A program made the position numbers and the translations under genes. 64,000 nt of DNA, taken from the NCBI GenBank assembly GCA_022925895.1, contig JAKSYS010000222.1:1-64000 (forward strand), given 5' to 3'. Under the pieces are notes generated by a model. That model saw only the letters and a list, made by a program, of their open reading frames with translations, searched no databases and had not been told where the DNA came from. This DNA is from Fragilaria crotonensis (taxonomy: Eukaryota; Bacillariophyta; Fragilariophyceae; Fragilariales; Fragilariaceae). This document shows positions 9,658-20,839 of this stretch, one piece after another (position 1 is the first letter of the stretch; each line of letters starts with the position of its first letter).

Positions 9658-11352
9658 ATGAAGTTTGCATTCGCACCGTTGCTTGTGGTCGCCCTCTTGG
9701 GGCTCAAGACTGTCGTGCCAGTCCATGGTCAGCAGAGGCAGCCCTTCGACGACAGCCGAAAGCCCGTCCATAAAGCCTTCAACAAAATAGACGCCACCGG
9801 AGGATTTGAACAGGACAAGTACATCGTAGGATACAAGAACCAATTGGGGCTTGAAACGGTTAGGTCCGAATCCGGAGCCGTCCGCCTCAACTTACCATAC
9901 GTCAAGGCTGTCGCAGCAACAATGACCCGGAGCCAAGCCGAGGCCCTCAAACTTAACCCGAACATTGCGTATGTTGAGTACGACTACAAGCTCTATCCCA
10001 TCGGCCTTCGCGGTGGCGGTACTAACTCCGTCCCATCGTTGCCGCATCATAGGAGGCTCGCCGAGGTCAAACCATATGGCATTGGGATGGTCCAAGCTGA
10101 CCAGCTATCCTTCAATACCACGTCCCCTGTCAAAGTTTGCATTATCGACACTGGCTACAACTTTGGCCACGAAGACCTTCCCACAAGCGGTGTCAAGGGC
10201 TGGTCTGATGTTGGAGCAGGTATCTGGTCCAAAGATGGGTATGGCCATGGCACGCATGTCGCTGGGACTATCGCTGCTATCGGTAATAATGGTAAGGGCG
10301 TCATCGGCGTTAGTCCTGGCGTTAAGCTCCACATCGCGCGGGTGTTTGATGATGATGCTGGGTGGGCGTACTCGTCCGATCTTGTTGGAGCTCTGAATTC
10401 TTGCAGAGCTGCGGGTGCCAACATCGTCAGCATGAGCATTGGGAGGGGTGGTCCCCCAAGCATTACTGAAGCAAATGCCTTCGATGCTCTGAGCAAGGCG
10501 GGCATGCTCTCAGTTGCAGCCGCCGGGAATGACGGAGACTACTTCTACTCTTATCCCGCTTCGTACAGCTCCGTCGTTTCCGTTGCCGCCATTGACTCAA
10601 GCAAGACTGTCGCTTACTTTTCCCAGTATAACGATCAGGTGGATTTGGCGGCTCCGGGTGTCGATGTCCGCTCGACCGTGCCAATGGGCATGGGGTTGGC
10701 GGAAGCATCGTTAGTCGTTGGCGCGACAGGTTACACGGTCACGACAATCTTGGGCTCTGAGATCAGGACAGCCACCGGTCCTCTGTTCGTATGCAGCCTA
10801 GGAGACTGTGAAGGTGCTTCCGGCAAAGTTTGCCTCATCAAGCGTGAGGATAGTTATTTGGATTCGAAGGTCGACGAATGCGCGTTTTGGGATGGCATTG
10901 CTGTCATCATCTACAATAATCAAGCCGGTGAATTTGTTGGTGAACTTTATTACTACGCCAGTATCCCTGTTGTCAGCACGTCCGACACAGATGGCGCAGC
11001 ACTGTTGAATATGGCGGGCACATCAGCCACTATTTCTTTTTCACCGAGTAATTATGACAGCTACAGTGGCACTTCCATGGCGACGCCACACGTGTCTGGT
11101 GTGGCGGCTCTGGTCTGGAGCCGCTACCCTGCCTGCACCAAAGACAACATCCTTAATGCCCTTTTCGTCACTGCGATGGACCTGGGTACAAAAGGGAGGG
11201 ACGACTTTTATGGTCACGGCCTCGTCCAAGCCAAGGCGGCCTCTGACTTCTTGTCAAAGGGCTGCTGTACTGCAAGAGGTGGACCATGTAGGGTTGGCTT
11301 AAACTGCTGCAGTGGTACCTGCCAAGGAGGAAACAAGCCGACTTGCAAGTAG
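9658..11352 (+). CDS. Secreted subtilisin-family serine protease
   Basis: A 564-residue S8 peptidase. Order: signal peptide (1-24, ending VHG), I9-type prodomain (about 50-112, DKYIVGYK to NPNIAYVEYD), then the catalytic domain with Asp164 in IIDTGY, His197 in GHGTHVAGT, the oxyanion-hole Asn in AAAGND and Ser473 in GTSMATPHVSG. A protease-associated (PA)-like insert of about 100 residues lies between the oxyanion-hole region and the serine (about 345-450). The C-terminus is a small Cys-rich module (CC...C...CC...C...C, eight Cys). All catalytic residues are present, so it should be an active extracellular or vacuolar protease made as a zymogen. Start at 9658 is the ATG in front of the signal peptide. 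The upstream region is shared with the Hint mosaic gene on the other strand. Confidence 0.93.
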   Translation: MKFAFAPLLVVALLGLKTVVPVHGQQRQPFDDSRKPVHKAFNKIDATGGFEQDKYIVGYKNQLGLETVRSESGAVRLNLPYVKAVAATMTRSQAEALKLNPNIAYVEYDYKLYPIGLRGGGTNSVPSLPHHRRLAEVKPYGIGMVQADQLSFNTTSPVKVCIIDTGYNFGHEDLPTSGVKGWSDVGAGIWSKDGYGHGTHVAGTIAAIGNNGKGVIGVSPGVKLHIARVFDDDAGWAYSSDLVGALNSCRAAGANIVSMSIGRGGPPSITEANAFDALSKAGMLSVAAAGNDGDYFYSYPASYSSVVSVAAIDSSKTVAYFSQYNDQVDLAAPGVDVRSTVPMGMGLAEASLVVGATGYTVTTILGSEIRTATGPLFVCSLGDCEGASGKVCLIKREDSYLDSKVDECAFWDGIAVIIYNNQAGEFVGELYYYASIPVVSTSDTDGAALLNMAGTSATISFSPSNYDSYSGTSMATPHVSGVAALVWSRYPACTKDNILNALFVTAMDLGTKGRDDFYGHGLVQAKAASDFLSKGCCTARGGPCRVGLNCCSGTCQGGNKPTCK

Positions 11353-12221
11353 TTTCCACCTTGATCCAGTGCATCAGTGTCTTTACATTTCTGATATGTG
11401 TCCTTGAAGAAAAATAAACGCAAAGCTTCCCTTGGTTCAAATAGTTAAAAAGATAATCAGAACCAGTGAAAGTCATCTGGCACTCTCTTGCTTTTACTTT
11501 GTTCTCCAGACTCTGAACTAACTAAACTCCTCAATTTGTCGCCATGTCAATCGTCATCGTTTTTAGACAGTAATCGTTCTTGCGTCGTTTGGCAACAACA
11601 CACTACCAGTCTCATCCATGAGATTGAAGACGACAGTAATAGGGAATCGACTAGTAGCTAGAGTTCAAACATACACGAGTATACTATGCACTCATCACTA
11701 CTGCGCCTTTCGTTGGTTTTAGTGTTGCCGCGAGCAAGATTGTTTTTAATAAATGGGATGACATAGAATACTGCACCTACCGTATCGATTATCAATGGTA
11801 TGTACAAGATACGACGGTAGGGGGTACCATATTATGAGAGATGACTGAGACATCACACAGTATGTTGATGATCAACTATAAAGAATAATTCATAGATAGC
11901 TTTTGACATGCTTATTATCAATGGATTGTTGTGATCATGGAATTTTATCAGTTTATCAGACCCAACGTTGCCATCCGGTCGATATTGTGGGAGAATCTCG
12001 CCCGATCTCCTCATCATGGTCAAAGATGAACCACATGAATAATATGTCGGGATTTGATTCATACGAATCAAATAAAGATTCGTATGGATCCAGACAAACG
12101 AGTGTGTCACAGAGCAGATGTTCAAGATAACGGCCTGTGATTCCTCAATCTCCTAAATAACATTGGCAAGTCACATATATGTTCAAAACTTAAAATGCCG
12201 ATACTGTAATTCCGGTCATGT
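11353..12221. other. Intergenic region with a perfect hairpin
   Basis: No gene seen. A perfect 10-bp stem (CATACGAATC at 12060-12069 and GATTCGTATG at 12077-12086) encloses the 7-base loop AAATAAA. Short GTAC/TACCG-type words occur around 11680-11830. Confidence 0.5.
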
Positions 12222-12913
12222 CCATGTGGGGCCGCGCACGGAAATGCTGTCGCCATATTGCAGCACGATAAGGTTGATGTGAACGCCAAAATGTGAGCGT
12301 GGGGATTCACAGCCTTGATGTTGGCCTGTCTAAGAGGTCACACTGATGTTGCTGTCGCCATAGTTGATCACGTAAGGGTGGACGTCCATGCCAAGGATAA
12401 AACAGTGGTTCCACTGCCCTTGAATTGGCATGTCTCAGGATGGGCACATGTAAATTGTTCGGAACGTTGCGATAACACCCCAAAATCACTTGTTTGAACC
12501 AGTCCCTCGTCTTAGCGAGTGCATCGGGTCATGTCGAAGTGGTTCGTGAGCTTCTGATGCACGCCAAGTTAAATGTGAATGCAAAATGTGGCAACGGCCG
12601 AACAGCATTGTACATGGCGAGCTACAGGGGCGACTGTGATGTTGTTCGCGAGCTCATGAAACACGATAACTTGGATGTGAATGTGGCTACACTGCCCTCA
12701 TCTGGGCCACGCTTGCTTGGTAACCATTTGGATGTGGTTGGTGAGCTGCTGCAGCACGACAAGCTGGATATTAATGCCAAGAATTTGGCAGGGTCGACTG
12801 CACTCGACATTGCTCGCAATTGTGAGATGTTTGATATAATGAATTGTCTCGAAGGCCATATTAAATGCATATCGAATCGCCAATGGGTTAGAAGTACTGC
12901 GGAAGCAATTTAG
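12222..12913 (+). pseudogene. Ankyrin-repeat gene remnant
   Basis: This matches the 3' half of the ankyrin gene at 77-1906 (same blocks: HDKVDVNAK, SLVLASxSGHVEVVREL, CGNGRTALYMASY, NLAGSTALDIARNC). The first part (12222-12490) is broken by frameshifts and stops; the open part starts at 12494 and encodes only about 130 residues. One repeat is also damaged near 12690-12720. It lies tail-to-tail with the intact DUF726 gene. There is no clear start codon or complete 5' half, so it is best read as the truncated partner from a block duplication. Confidence 0.8.
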
Positions 12914-13100
12914 TGCACGGTGAAGTTCCATTCATTCATGCCAAGACAGAGAGCAAAGTCGAAGGGAGGACGAGACATGATGAGCAACATGGATAAGATG
13001 ACCGATATCAACAGCACCTAACTCTGTTTCTTGCCAGACACTAAGAAGAGTTGGTAGTACATGTTTGGTCATGATGTATATCCTAATAGTACTTCCTTAT

Positions 13101-16100
13101 TCACTTAATACTCTCCACCGCGACCGTGCTTCCGACCTTGTGGCAAGGCTCGCCGTATCCAATTTCATGCAAGATATGAGGAACGGCCAACGGATACTGT
13201 CCATGCGTGGGTGCCAAATGTGAGACCTCATAATTCTCAACACCTTCAATGTCTGGAATTCCATGAACTCCGCAGGTTCTACTGACGCCGTTCCAACAAC
13301 GAATATTAATCATGTAACTCAAAATCCAATCAGATTTGTTGTGGCAATTGATTAAGCGACCACCCACTAGCTCACGAACTGAGATCCATTCCTTTGCGAC
13401 CATCAGCATGGGCATGCCAATCAGAACAACATCCTCCACAATGCTCGCAGGTTCTCTCTTGTACACGACGCTGGCTTCTTGTTTCTTTTGGCGCATTCGT
13501 CGTCGACGCGCGATCCAACTTGTTTTCTTCTTTGCGCTACCGATTGTTTCCTCCTCGTCTTCCTCGTCTTCATCGTCAGGAACAACGGCGTCCTTGGCCT
13601 TTGTGGGACGCTGTTGCTCTTCCCATACGGCTTGATGTCGGATCAATTCCAAAAGACAGCTGAATATGACTCGAGCACCAAAGGAATAACCCACCAATGA
13701 CACCGGCCGATGTTCGTCACTCTCGAGCAAACACCGGGCCAGTTCGAGTCCTGCCTTGTCGGATCGAAACGAAATCAATTGGTAGGGATCGTCAATGACA
13801 CCTGTTGCAGTCGACAGAGCGGAGGGGAGGGCAATGGCAGCGCCCACAGAACCGTGCAACACTGCTCGTTTCAAAACTTCTCTTGACAATTGACTGCTCA
13901 CTTCCAACACCAACACTTCCACGACCTTGCACAATTTCAATAAAAAGGGGGTTTCCCAAGTGATCGTGTACATTTCACCACTGTAGTTGGCCTCCCAATC
14001 CCACACCATGAGGGTCTTTTGTTGCGTGGCGGGTTTGGCACTTTTGGAGTTGGGATCAGCGGAATCACTTTCAGATTCGCGTTCGCTTTCCTCGATCACT
14101 TTGCTATCGAGGGGTTGACTCGCTTTGTTCGCCGTCGATCGAATCCATTCTACCACGCTCATCTATCATTTCACCTTTTTGTTCCAAAACAGTATTCGCC
14201 TTGCGATTGTCAGACTCGTTGGTCGCGTCGACAGGGAATTCGCTCGTTGGGACATCCGCAGTTGCGTTCGTATTGTCAGTCGAGGATTCCGAGCTAACGT
14301 CCACAGTCGTTTCGTGCGTCGCACAATCCTCCTTTCTCATTTCTTCATTGGAATCAAAAGAGTCCTCCACTGATTTTGGAGCATTGTTAAGATTCGAATT
14401 TCGATTTGAAGAATGGCAGCCATTTCCAGATTCTTGCATGGCTTCCAATGTTTCCAAATTCATCTGTGCAAACATTTCAGCATTCATGCGTTCCATTTGT
14501 TGCAACATGGTATTAGCCTCATAGATTCGTTCCATTTCCTTGGCATGATCTTTCAAATTGGAGGCCACAAATGCTGGAATCGTCTCAGTGGTCATTTCGT
14601 CTGGAAATAACTGTTCCGGTGTCTTTTCAAACGGAACCAAGTGATTGGGATCATAATCGTACTTTTGTTTCAATCGTTCCCACAAATCAGCTTCCTGACC
14701 CTTGTTGGATTTTAGTAAAATTTTGGCAAATCGTATTTTATCTGGAGCATGGACAGCAAAGAATCGTTGCAAGAGTTCCAAATAATCATCACTGGGTGGA
14801 TCGTCGGCATGCACTCCAAAGGGTGTTTGAAAGTCTTGTTTGGATCGGAGCCACCCACTAACGCACACGGTGGCATGCAAACCACGAATTGTTGGATCAG
14901 CATTTGGTGTGGCTGCTGCTGCTTGCTGTTTTTGTTTTCTCTCGTCTTGACTCGCAGTGTGAATTCCCGTCTCCTTCCGTATCCTCCATTCACTCAATCC
15001 ATCGGTTCGTCGTTTCATTTTGTAGGCAGTCAATCCACCTCCGACGACACCAAACATACTGGCCAACGCCGCTGTCGATGTCAAGGTGACGGCAATCGCA
15101 CCAGCCGTGTGGGTGGCAACACAGAGAGCCGAAACGGCAGCCGCGAGGGCAGGTGCAGCCAATCCTCCCGTCACGGCAAACAATCCACCCACTACCAGTG
15201 TGACGGATGATATTTGTAGACTGCGAATAATGACTTGTTTCTTATTGGGAGAGGCTCTTGTGGCAGAAGGATTTTTAGATGCAGCAGCTGCAGCTTCGGC
15301 CGCTTGTTGTTGCTGTTGTTGGAGCTGCAATTCGTTGGCAATCAATACATGAAGAATGTCTGTGGCAATCGTCTTTTCCAATAATTCAAATCGTTCCTTG
15401 GCAATTTGAGTTGGTGTCAATGGGAGAGTAATGGCCGAATTGAACAACAATTCTTCCTCATCGTCGTCATCATTCGTAGTATTAGTACTTGATGAAGCCG
15501 TTCCTGCTGTTGTTGTTGGATCGGTTGCCTTGACATGTTCCTTGGTGATGCTGTAAAGTGAACGGGCAGGTGACACCTCTGGTAGGGGTTCATCACGATA
15601 TGTATCTTGAAGGATTGACGAGCATGCCGTCTTGATGACATTACGGATCCTGGCATCGTAATTTCCCTTGGAAAGTAGCAAGATATTGGAAAGCAATAGG
15701 GATATGCATCCAATGGGGTCTTGAATGCGAGTTGTACTAGTCGAAGTAGTTGATTCTCCAATGGTATCGTCCTTTGGAGAATTGTTGTCGTATGGTACAG
15801 GGTCATTTGTTGTCATGGAAGCAATGGCGACTGCTTCATGCAAATCGGCCAGCGGCAACAACAAGGAGGCTGATAGAATGGGCAAGAGTTCCATCCGCAT
15901 GTAATCAATTTGTCGTCCACGCAATCCCACCGTCGAGGCTTCGGGATACTGATCCTTCATAACACGTCCACGCCAATTGGTGGGACGTGTATCTGGCAAG
16001 TATTGCAAGGAACGGATCCGTCCATGAACGATGCGTTCCAATTCATGATAGAGAAGTAGACGATCCTGTTTCGATGGTAATTCCATTAATGTAGTTGTTT

Positions 16101-16134
16101 CTGTCACTTCTGCCGCTGGCGTGCTGGATTCCAT
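13101..16134 (-). CDS. DUF726/TMCO4-like membrane protein with alpha/beta-hydrolase GxSxG motif (one frameshift)
   Basis: Starting at the ATG at 16134, the N-terminal half has a Gly/Ala-rich hydrophobic stretch (about 15000-15240, VVGGLFAVTGGLAAP... and GVVGGGLTAYK) and the family-typical VCVSGWLRSKQDFQTPFGVH. The C-terminal half has WDWEANY, QLISFRSDKAG, the lipase-like GYSFGARVIF, and IVEDVVLIGMP. This order is that of TMCO4/DUF726 proteins, which are membrane proteins with a hydrolase fold and poorly known substrates. The two halves are in different frames: the first stops at 14104, the second opens at about 14156. The overlap lies in a Ser/Thr/Asp-rich linker and no plausible GT-AG intron is visible, so a one-base indel (error or real) is likely. 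A broken copy of the 3' half lies at 2066-2960. Confidence 0.75.
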
Positions 16135-17405
16135 GGTTGCAATGGGATGCGATTTGGTTGCTTCCAGCTTGAGGGTGTAAACTGTTCTTGCAACACAACG
16201 ACCACTGAGCTATATTGTCTGATGATCTTATCCCTGGTGTAAGTAGGATCAAGGTTATCTAATAAAGTACTCCACAGACTACGAAAGTAGTTCAATAATT
16301 TTGCATCATCAACATCACATTTGCGAATGCAACAATGTGCTCGATGCTGTAATGACTGCTCTCTGACGTGAACTAATGCCGGTACATACTAGTAGTAGAG
16401 CTTGTAGGCGTGCACGTACACGACGTGCGATATGCGATATCCACATATCCACCACCCTCGCCCTCTTGTTGTATGTGGGAAACAACTTGCAAAATCCTTT
16501 GAGCATCATGTGTATGGAGTCTACTCACAACTTTGTACGCAAATACATGCCTCTCTTCATATATATTCTGATGTTTCTTCAGTACGAATACACGAAATCA
16601 ATCTTATAATGAGCTTTGGTATTCATTTATTAAAATATCATGATGCCATATGATTGGTTTTCCTCCGTACATTTCAATGAGCAGGCCGGCGCCATCGAGC
16701 CATCTCAACGGCTCGCTCTTCGTTTTTGCAGCGATATAGTACGAGCATCTCTGGTACAATAGAGGGTTGTACACTGGAACAACGAAATCTGACATCCGCG
16801 TGCACAATTTTATGGTGACCGTGTGCCAATGTGTGATTTAGGACTGTATACATATATGAATATGTGATGTTAGTCGTGCTGTTCGTTCCAGTACCGATTT
16901 CTCCAGTACTCCAGTAATGTACGATACTACTTGAAATACTGTATGATCCGCTGTTAAACAGTACTCGAGTACGGTACAGGCTACAGTACGATCTGCTCTA
17001 AATACTGTATGATCTGGTTTTGGTACGCAGTATCATACGGTAGTAGGCATACGTCAGTCATCCCGAACGCCATCCAAAAAATGGTGCCACGGCGATGCGA
17101 AGCCCTGACTCTGTTGGAAAGATTCGCAAACATCAGATGATTTTGCTGTCGTCTGTTGTGTAGTATAGAGTCCAGATTACAGATCATCGTTCCCTTTTGC
17201 AGCTCATAACGCTGCTTTCGTTACTCTTGAACTTTTGCTACATAGTTCTTGAACTACAGAGTAGAACGCATCCATCATCATCACTTGGAGAAAGAGTGTA
17301 GAGTCCAACAAACGAGCATCATATAAAGGCAATCACACAACGTCACAGCCCAACAAAAAGACATCAACAAACGACAAGACTACTGATTGATCCATTATAT
17401 ACAGT
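16135..17405. other. Intergenic region rich in GTAC-type words
   Basis: No gene seen. Between 16880 and 17040 the sequence is dense in overlapping GTACTG, TACTGTA, GTACGATAC and CAGTAC words, a pattern that recurs in most gaps of this window. Confidence 0.5.
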
Positions 17406-19099
17406 ATGCGCTTTCACGTTCATGGTCTCGCCATTATTTGGTCGGTCGCATCGATTGTAATGACAACTCCAACTCTTGCGTTTGCTCCCAATATTGTAAC
17501 GACGAATACAGCTACAAAAGCCATGAGATTTTCTCATTCCAGACTCTTGGCGCATCACAATCACCACAATGATGTCAAGAGTGCTGACAACAATAACAAC
17601 GTTTTTGTCAATGCCATGAAACAATGGACCATGGCAGCCATGGTGGCTACAACGATTTGGGCAAGTCCAGCCGCCATGGCTCCTTTTGCCGCCACACATG
17701 CCGCATTCCAGGACAATGCAATCATCAACAACATGGGTGTTGCCAGTGCCAAGGACAAGGCATCTGGAAGTGGGTCTCGTGTCAACAAAGATCCAGAATC
17801 GTTACTCCGATATGGATTGCCGATTCAAAATAAGGAGGTGAGTTTGGAACGCACACACACTTTTGATGTTCTTCTTGCTCGCAACGCCCTGCTATTTCAT
17901 GATTAATCATCAATTTCGACATTCATTCTGTATTCCCTCTCACGAAATTCATACATTCTTCCCCGTTCAGGTCCGCCAACTCCAGGGTGTCATTGAATTG
18001 ATCAATACTGACATTTCCTCGAAACGCAAATCGGCGGCACTCGATGGTGTTCAAAAGGCTCGTTTGCTTCTGGGTCCCAAAACGGCTGCAAAAATGGTGG
18101 CATCGTGTCGTGATGCGTCACAGTGTGAGGCACTCGTTGCAACATTGGCTGACAATTTGAAACCACTCGAGGTGGCACTCCAAGATTCCAAGGAAGCATT
18201 CAATGGTTCCGAACAGGAACGTGCTGCACTCGATCAAGCGTATGCGGTTCAAAAGTCCATGACGAAAACTTTGACAGCGTTGGAAGAACAAATGGTACCC
18301 AAGGGATATCAGACGATTGTACCACCCGAATACAACGATTTGCCACAATTGCAGGGACGTGCCACAGTTGAAATGACATTCCAAAAGGAAGACAAGGCAC
18401 CATTCAATGTTCAAGGTGTCAATTATCCCACGGCCAAATTGGTAATGGTTATTGATGGATACAATGGTGCGTATAATCATGTCTCTGTGTTCATCGGTTC
18501 CTTCCGACATGAAACACGAACGTTTGTTCTAATTCTCTCTCGTCCTCTTTCTCAACAATTCAAAACATACAGCGCCCATTACCGGTGGTAACTTTGTCGA
18601 TTTGGTCCAAAAGGGATTCTATACCAACATGAAAATCCAACGTTCCGATGGCTTTGTCGTCCAAACGGGCATACCCGACACTCCCGAGGGTGCCAATGGC
18701 TACGTGGGCACTCCTGGCAAGGCGATTGGTGCCGGCCCCAAGGGCGAACGCTTGATCCCCCTCGAACTGACGCTCGTGGGAGATAAGGGACCACTGTACG
18801 AATCGACCATTGAAGAATACGGTCGTGGAGGAGAAGCAACCGTATTGCCCTTTTCTGCCTACGGGGCCATGGGATGGGCGAGGGAGGAGTACGATCCAAA
18901 TACTGGATCGTCACAATTCTTTTGGTTGTTGTTTGATTCCGATTTGACGCCGGCTGGTAAGAATCTGTTGGATGGAAATTATCCATGCTTTGGATACGTT
19001 GTGGAGGGTGCTGACTTGCTGGCCGATATCAAGGAGGGAGATATCATCACTTCCTGTAAGGTCACGTCCGGTATTGAGAATTTGAAGAAGGGAGCATAA
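17406..19099 (+). CDS. Thylakoid-lumen cyclophilin-type peptidyl-prolyl isomerase (CYP38/TLP40-like), three exons
   Basis: Exons 17406-17837, 17971-18466 and 18573-19099, joined at GT-AG borders (GAG|GTGAGT...TTCAG|GTC; AATG|GTGCGT...TACAG|CGC), give 484 residues. Targeting is tripartite: signal peptide ending TLAFAP (the diatom plastid motif), a Ser/Thr/Asn-rich transit part, then a hydrophobic thylakoid-transfer segment (AAMVATTIWASPAAMAPFAATHAAF). The mature part has a helical N-terminal region (LQGVIELINTDI..., LEEQMVPKGYQ) and a divergent cyclophilin domain (AKLVMVIDGYNAPITGGNFVDLV, GSSQFFWLLFDSDLTPAGKNLLDG, CFGYVVEGADLLADI). This layout is that of CYP38/TLP40, which assists photosystem II assembly in the lumen; such proteins often have weak isomerase activity. 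Confidence 0.93.
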
Positions 19100-19412
19100 T
19101 TGATGAAAAGAGCATGACACGAGTCTCTTTCCGCCCACGCACGAGAAAATTAGGTACACTTGGAAGTTGTGACAGGTGGTGATGGATGTGAACGTGTGGT
19201 TTTTCCTTGAGCTTGGATACGATTATACGCAAAATAGAAGCTACGGTATTAGGGTTAGGCTGTCAATTCAACACCGCCTTCCGTGTCTTGTTGATGGTTC
19301 CCAACGTATTTTGGCTGTTCATAGCATTGAACGACCACACTTCTCCGAAGCCGTCGAATAAGGATGTACGTTTCCCCCACTTTTATTGATACTTTCGCAT
19401 CAAACGTGCGGA
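19100..19412. other. Short intergenic region
   Basis: No gene seen. A short telomere-like TTAGGGTTAGG occurs at about 19249-19259. Confidence 0.4.
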
Positions 19413-20651
19413 TCAATCTCTTTGCGGTGTGATTGGCATTTCTCCAAAGGGGTATCGGCTCCAGTTCTGACCACTAATAATTAGGGCTCGATCATAATGT
19501 CCATTATTGATGAAAGGGTTCGGGAATCGCTTTCTCCAAGCAACGACACAAGCACCCCTGGCCAACGACGAGGCCGTGCGTCCATAATGATTTCGAGCAT
19601 GGAAATCCACCTTCTCTTCATTCAACAACACACGTACGACTTCCAAACGGTCCCTCATGCTTGCCACCATTAGGGGTGTGAAACCATGATTATCTTTGGC
19701 ATTGACTACAGCAACATCGACGACTGTATCGTGTTTCAGGAACTCGCAAACAACATCCGAATGTCCTTCTTCGCACGCCCAGGAAAAGGCTGCGCGACCC
19801 TCATTACAAGACTCATTCACATTGACCTTTTTGGGATGTTGCAACAAGACACGAACAACTCCCACATGCCCATTCTTACTGGCCATGATGAGGGCTGTGT
19901 ACCCATCATGACAACGGAGGTTCGCATCAATATTCGGGTGTTTCAACAACACCCGAACCACATCCCAATGGGCCTTGATGCTTGCCACAATGAGGGCGGT
20001 GTAACCATCATGCTTGTCTTGGATATTAACATCCACAATTACGTGCGTATCATCATCATCATCAACATCTGCAGCAGCAGCTTTCGACCACAAACATGAC
20101 GACAACAGTTCGTTTACAACCTCCAAATGGCCTAGAAGGCATGCCACCATTAGAGGTGTGACACGACTACTATCGGTACGGTTCACATCCAGTGTCTTGT
20201 CTTTTAATAATTCACGCACGATCTGTACATGACCACCCTGGCACGCTTGGAACAGGGCCGCAGTAGAAGGTGTTGTTCTGGTGTTGCCGTGATTGTTGAT
20301 GACACCATCGACAGGATTAACATTGATATCCTTCACATGATCAAGATGATTGCTGCTGTAGTTGTTGGATTGTAACGGAAACTCATAAGGCTCATCCACA
20401 TTATCATCCGTAGAAAATTGATTCAACATTCGGTTGTCATTGTTATCGCTATTGTCGTCCGTTATGATGATCCACTCATCATCATTGACGGTAGAATGGG
20501 CACTCTCGTACTCGTTAACGTTGTTTTCTTCGATTTCTGAGAAATCTGTATCAAAGTTGTCTTCATCATCAAAGTTATTATTGCTATTGAGCTCCAGTGA
20601 GCTGGACAATCCCAGTCGCAGTGGCTTGGTAGATTGTATGTTTTCGGACAT
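19413..20651 (-). CDS. Ankyrin-repeat protein with acidic N-terminus
   Basis: Start chosen at the ATG at 20651 (MSENIQSTKP); the frame stays open upstream but only to a non-ATG codon. About 412 residues. Residues 20-80 are Asn/Asp/Glu-rich and contain DDEWIIIT, which has the form of an Atg8-interacting (LIR) motif. Six ankyrin repeats follow (TALIVASIKAHWDVVRVLLKH, TALIMASKNGHVGVVRVLLQH and others). An acidic loop (DVDDDDD) extends repeat 2. No signal peptide. Sequence is clearly different from the 77-1906 ankyrin gene, so it is not part of that duplication. Confidence 0.85.
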   Translation of the reverse strand: MSENIQSTKPLRLGLSSSLELNSNNNFDDEDNFDTDFSEIEENNVNEYESAHSTVNDDEWIIITDDNSDNNDNRMLNQFSTDDNVDEPYEFPLQSNNYSSNHLDHVKDINVNPVDGVINNHGNTRTTPSTAALFQACQGGHVQIVRELLKDKTLDVNRTDSSRVTPLMVACLLGHLEVVNELLSSCLWSKAAAADVDDDDDTHVIVDVNIQDKHDGYTALIVASIKAHWDVVRVLLKHPNIDANLRCHDGYTALIMASKNGHVGVVRVLLQHPKKVNVNESCNEGRAAFSWACEEGHSDVVCEFLKHDTVVDVAVVNAKDNHGFTPLMVASMRDRLEVVRVLLNEEKVDFHARNHYGRTASSLARGACVVAWRKRFPNPFINNGHYDRALIISGQNWSRYPFGEMPITPQRD

Positions 20652-20839
20652 GGTCAACAGACGTGATCTTATGTGATATGGTAGCAGAAGCAGCAGCTTA
20701 GAATCGACCAAGGAAGCAGCTTCAGTGGTAAATAAACAAGCTACTTGGAGTGCAGAATTAGGATGTGTGTCATATGCGACACCAGGAGTTGTATCTTTTA
20801 CTTCCGGTAGAATTTGGGGGTTCGCTGTAAGGTGGGGAG

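Noticed and set aside
14156-14170. A 12-base GT...AG segment as a tiny intron joining the DUF726 halves
   Set aside because: Removing 12 bases does not change the frame and introns that short are not known.
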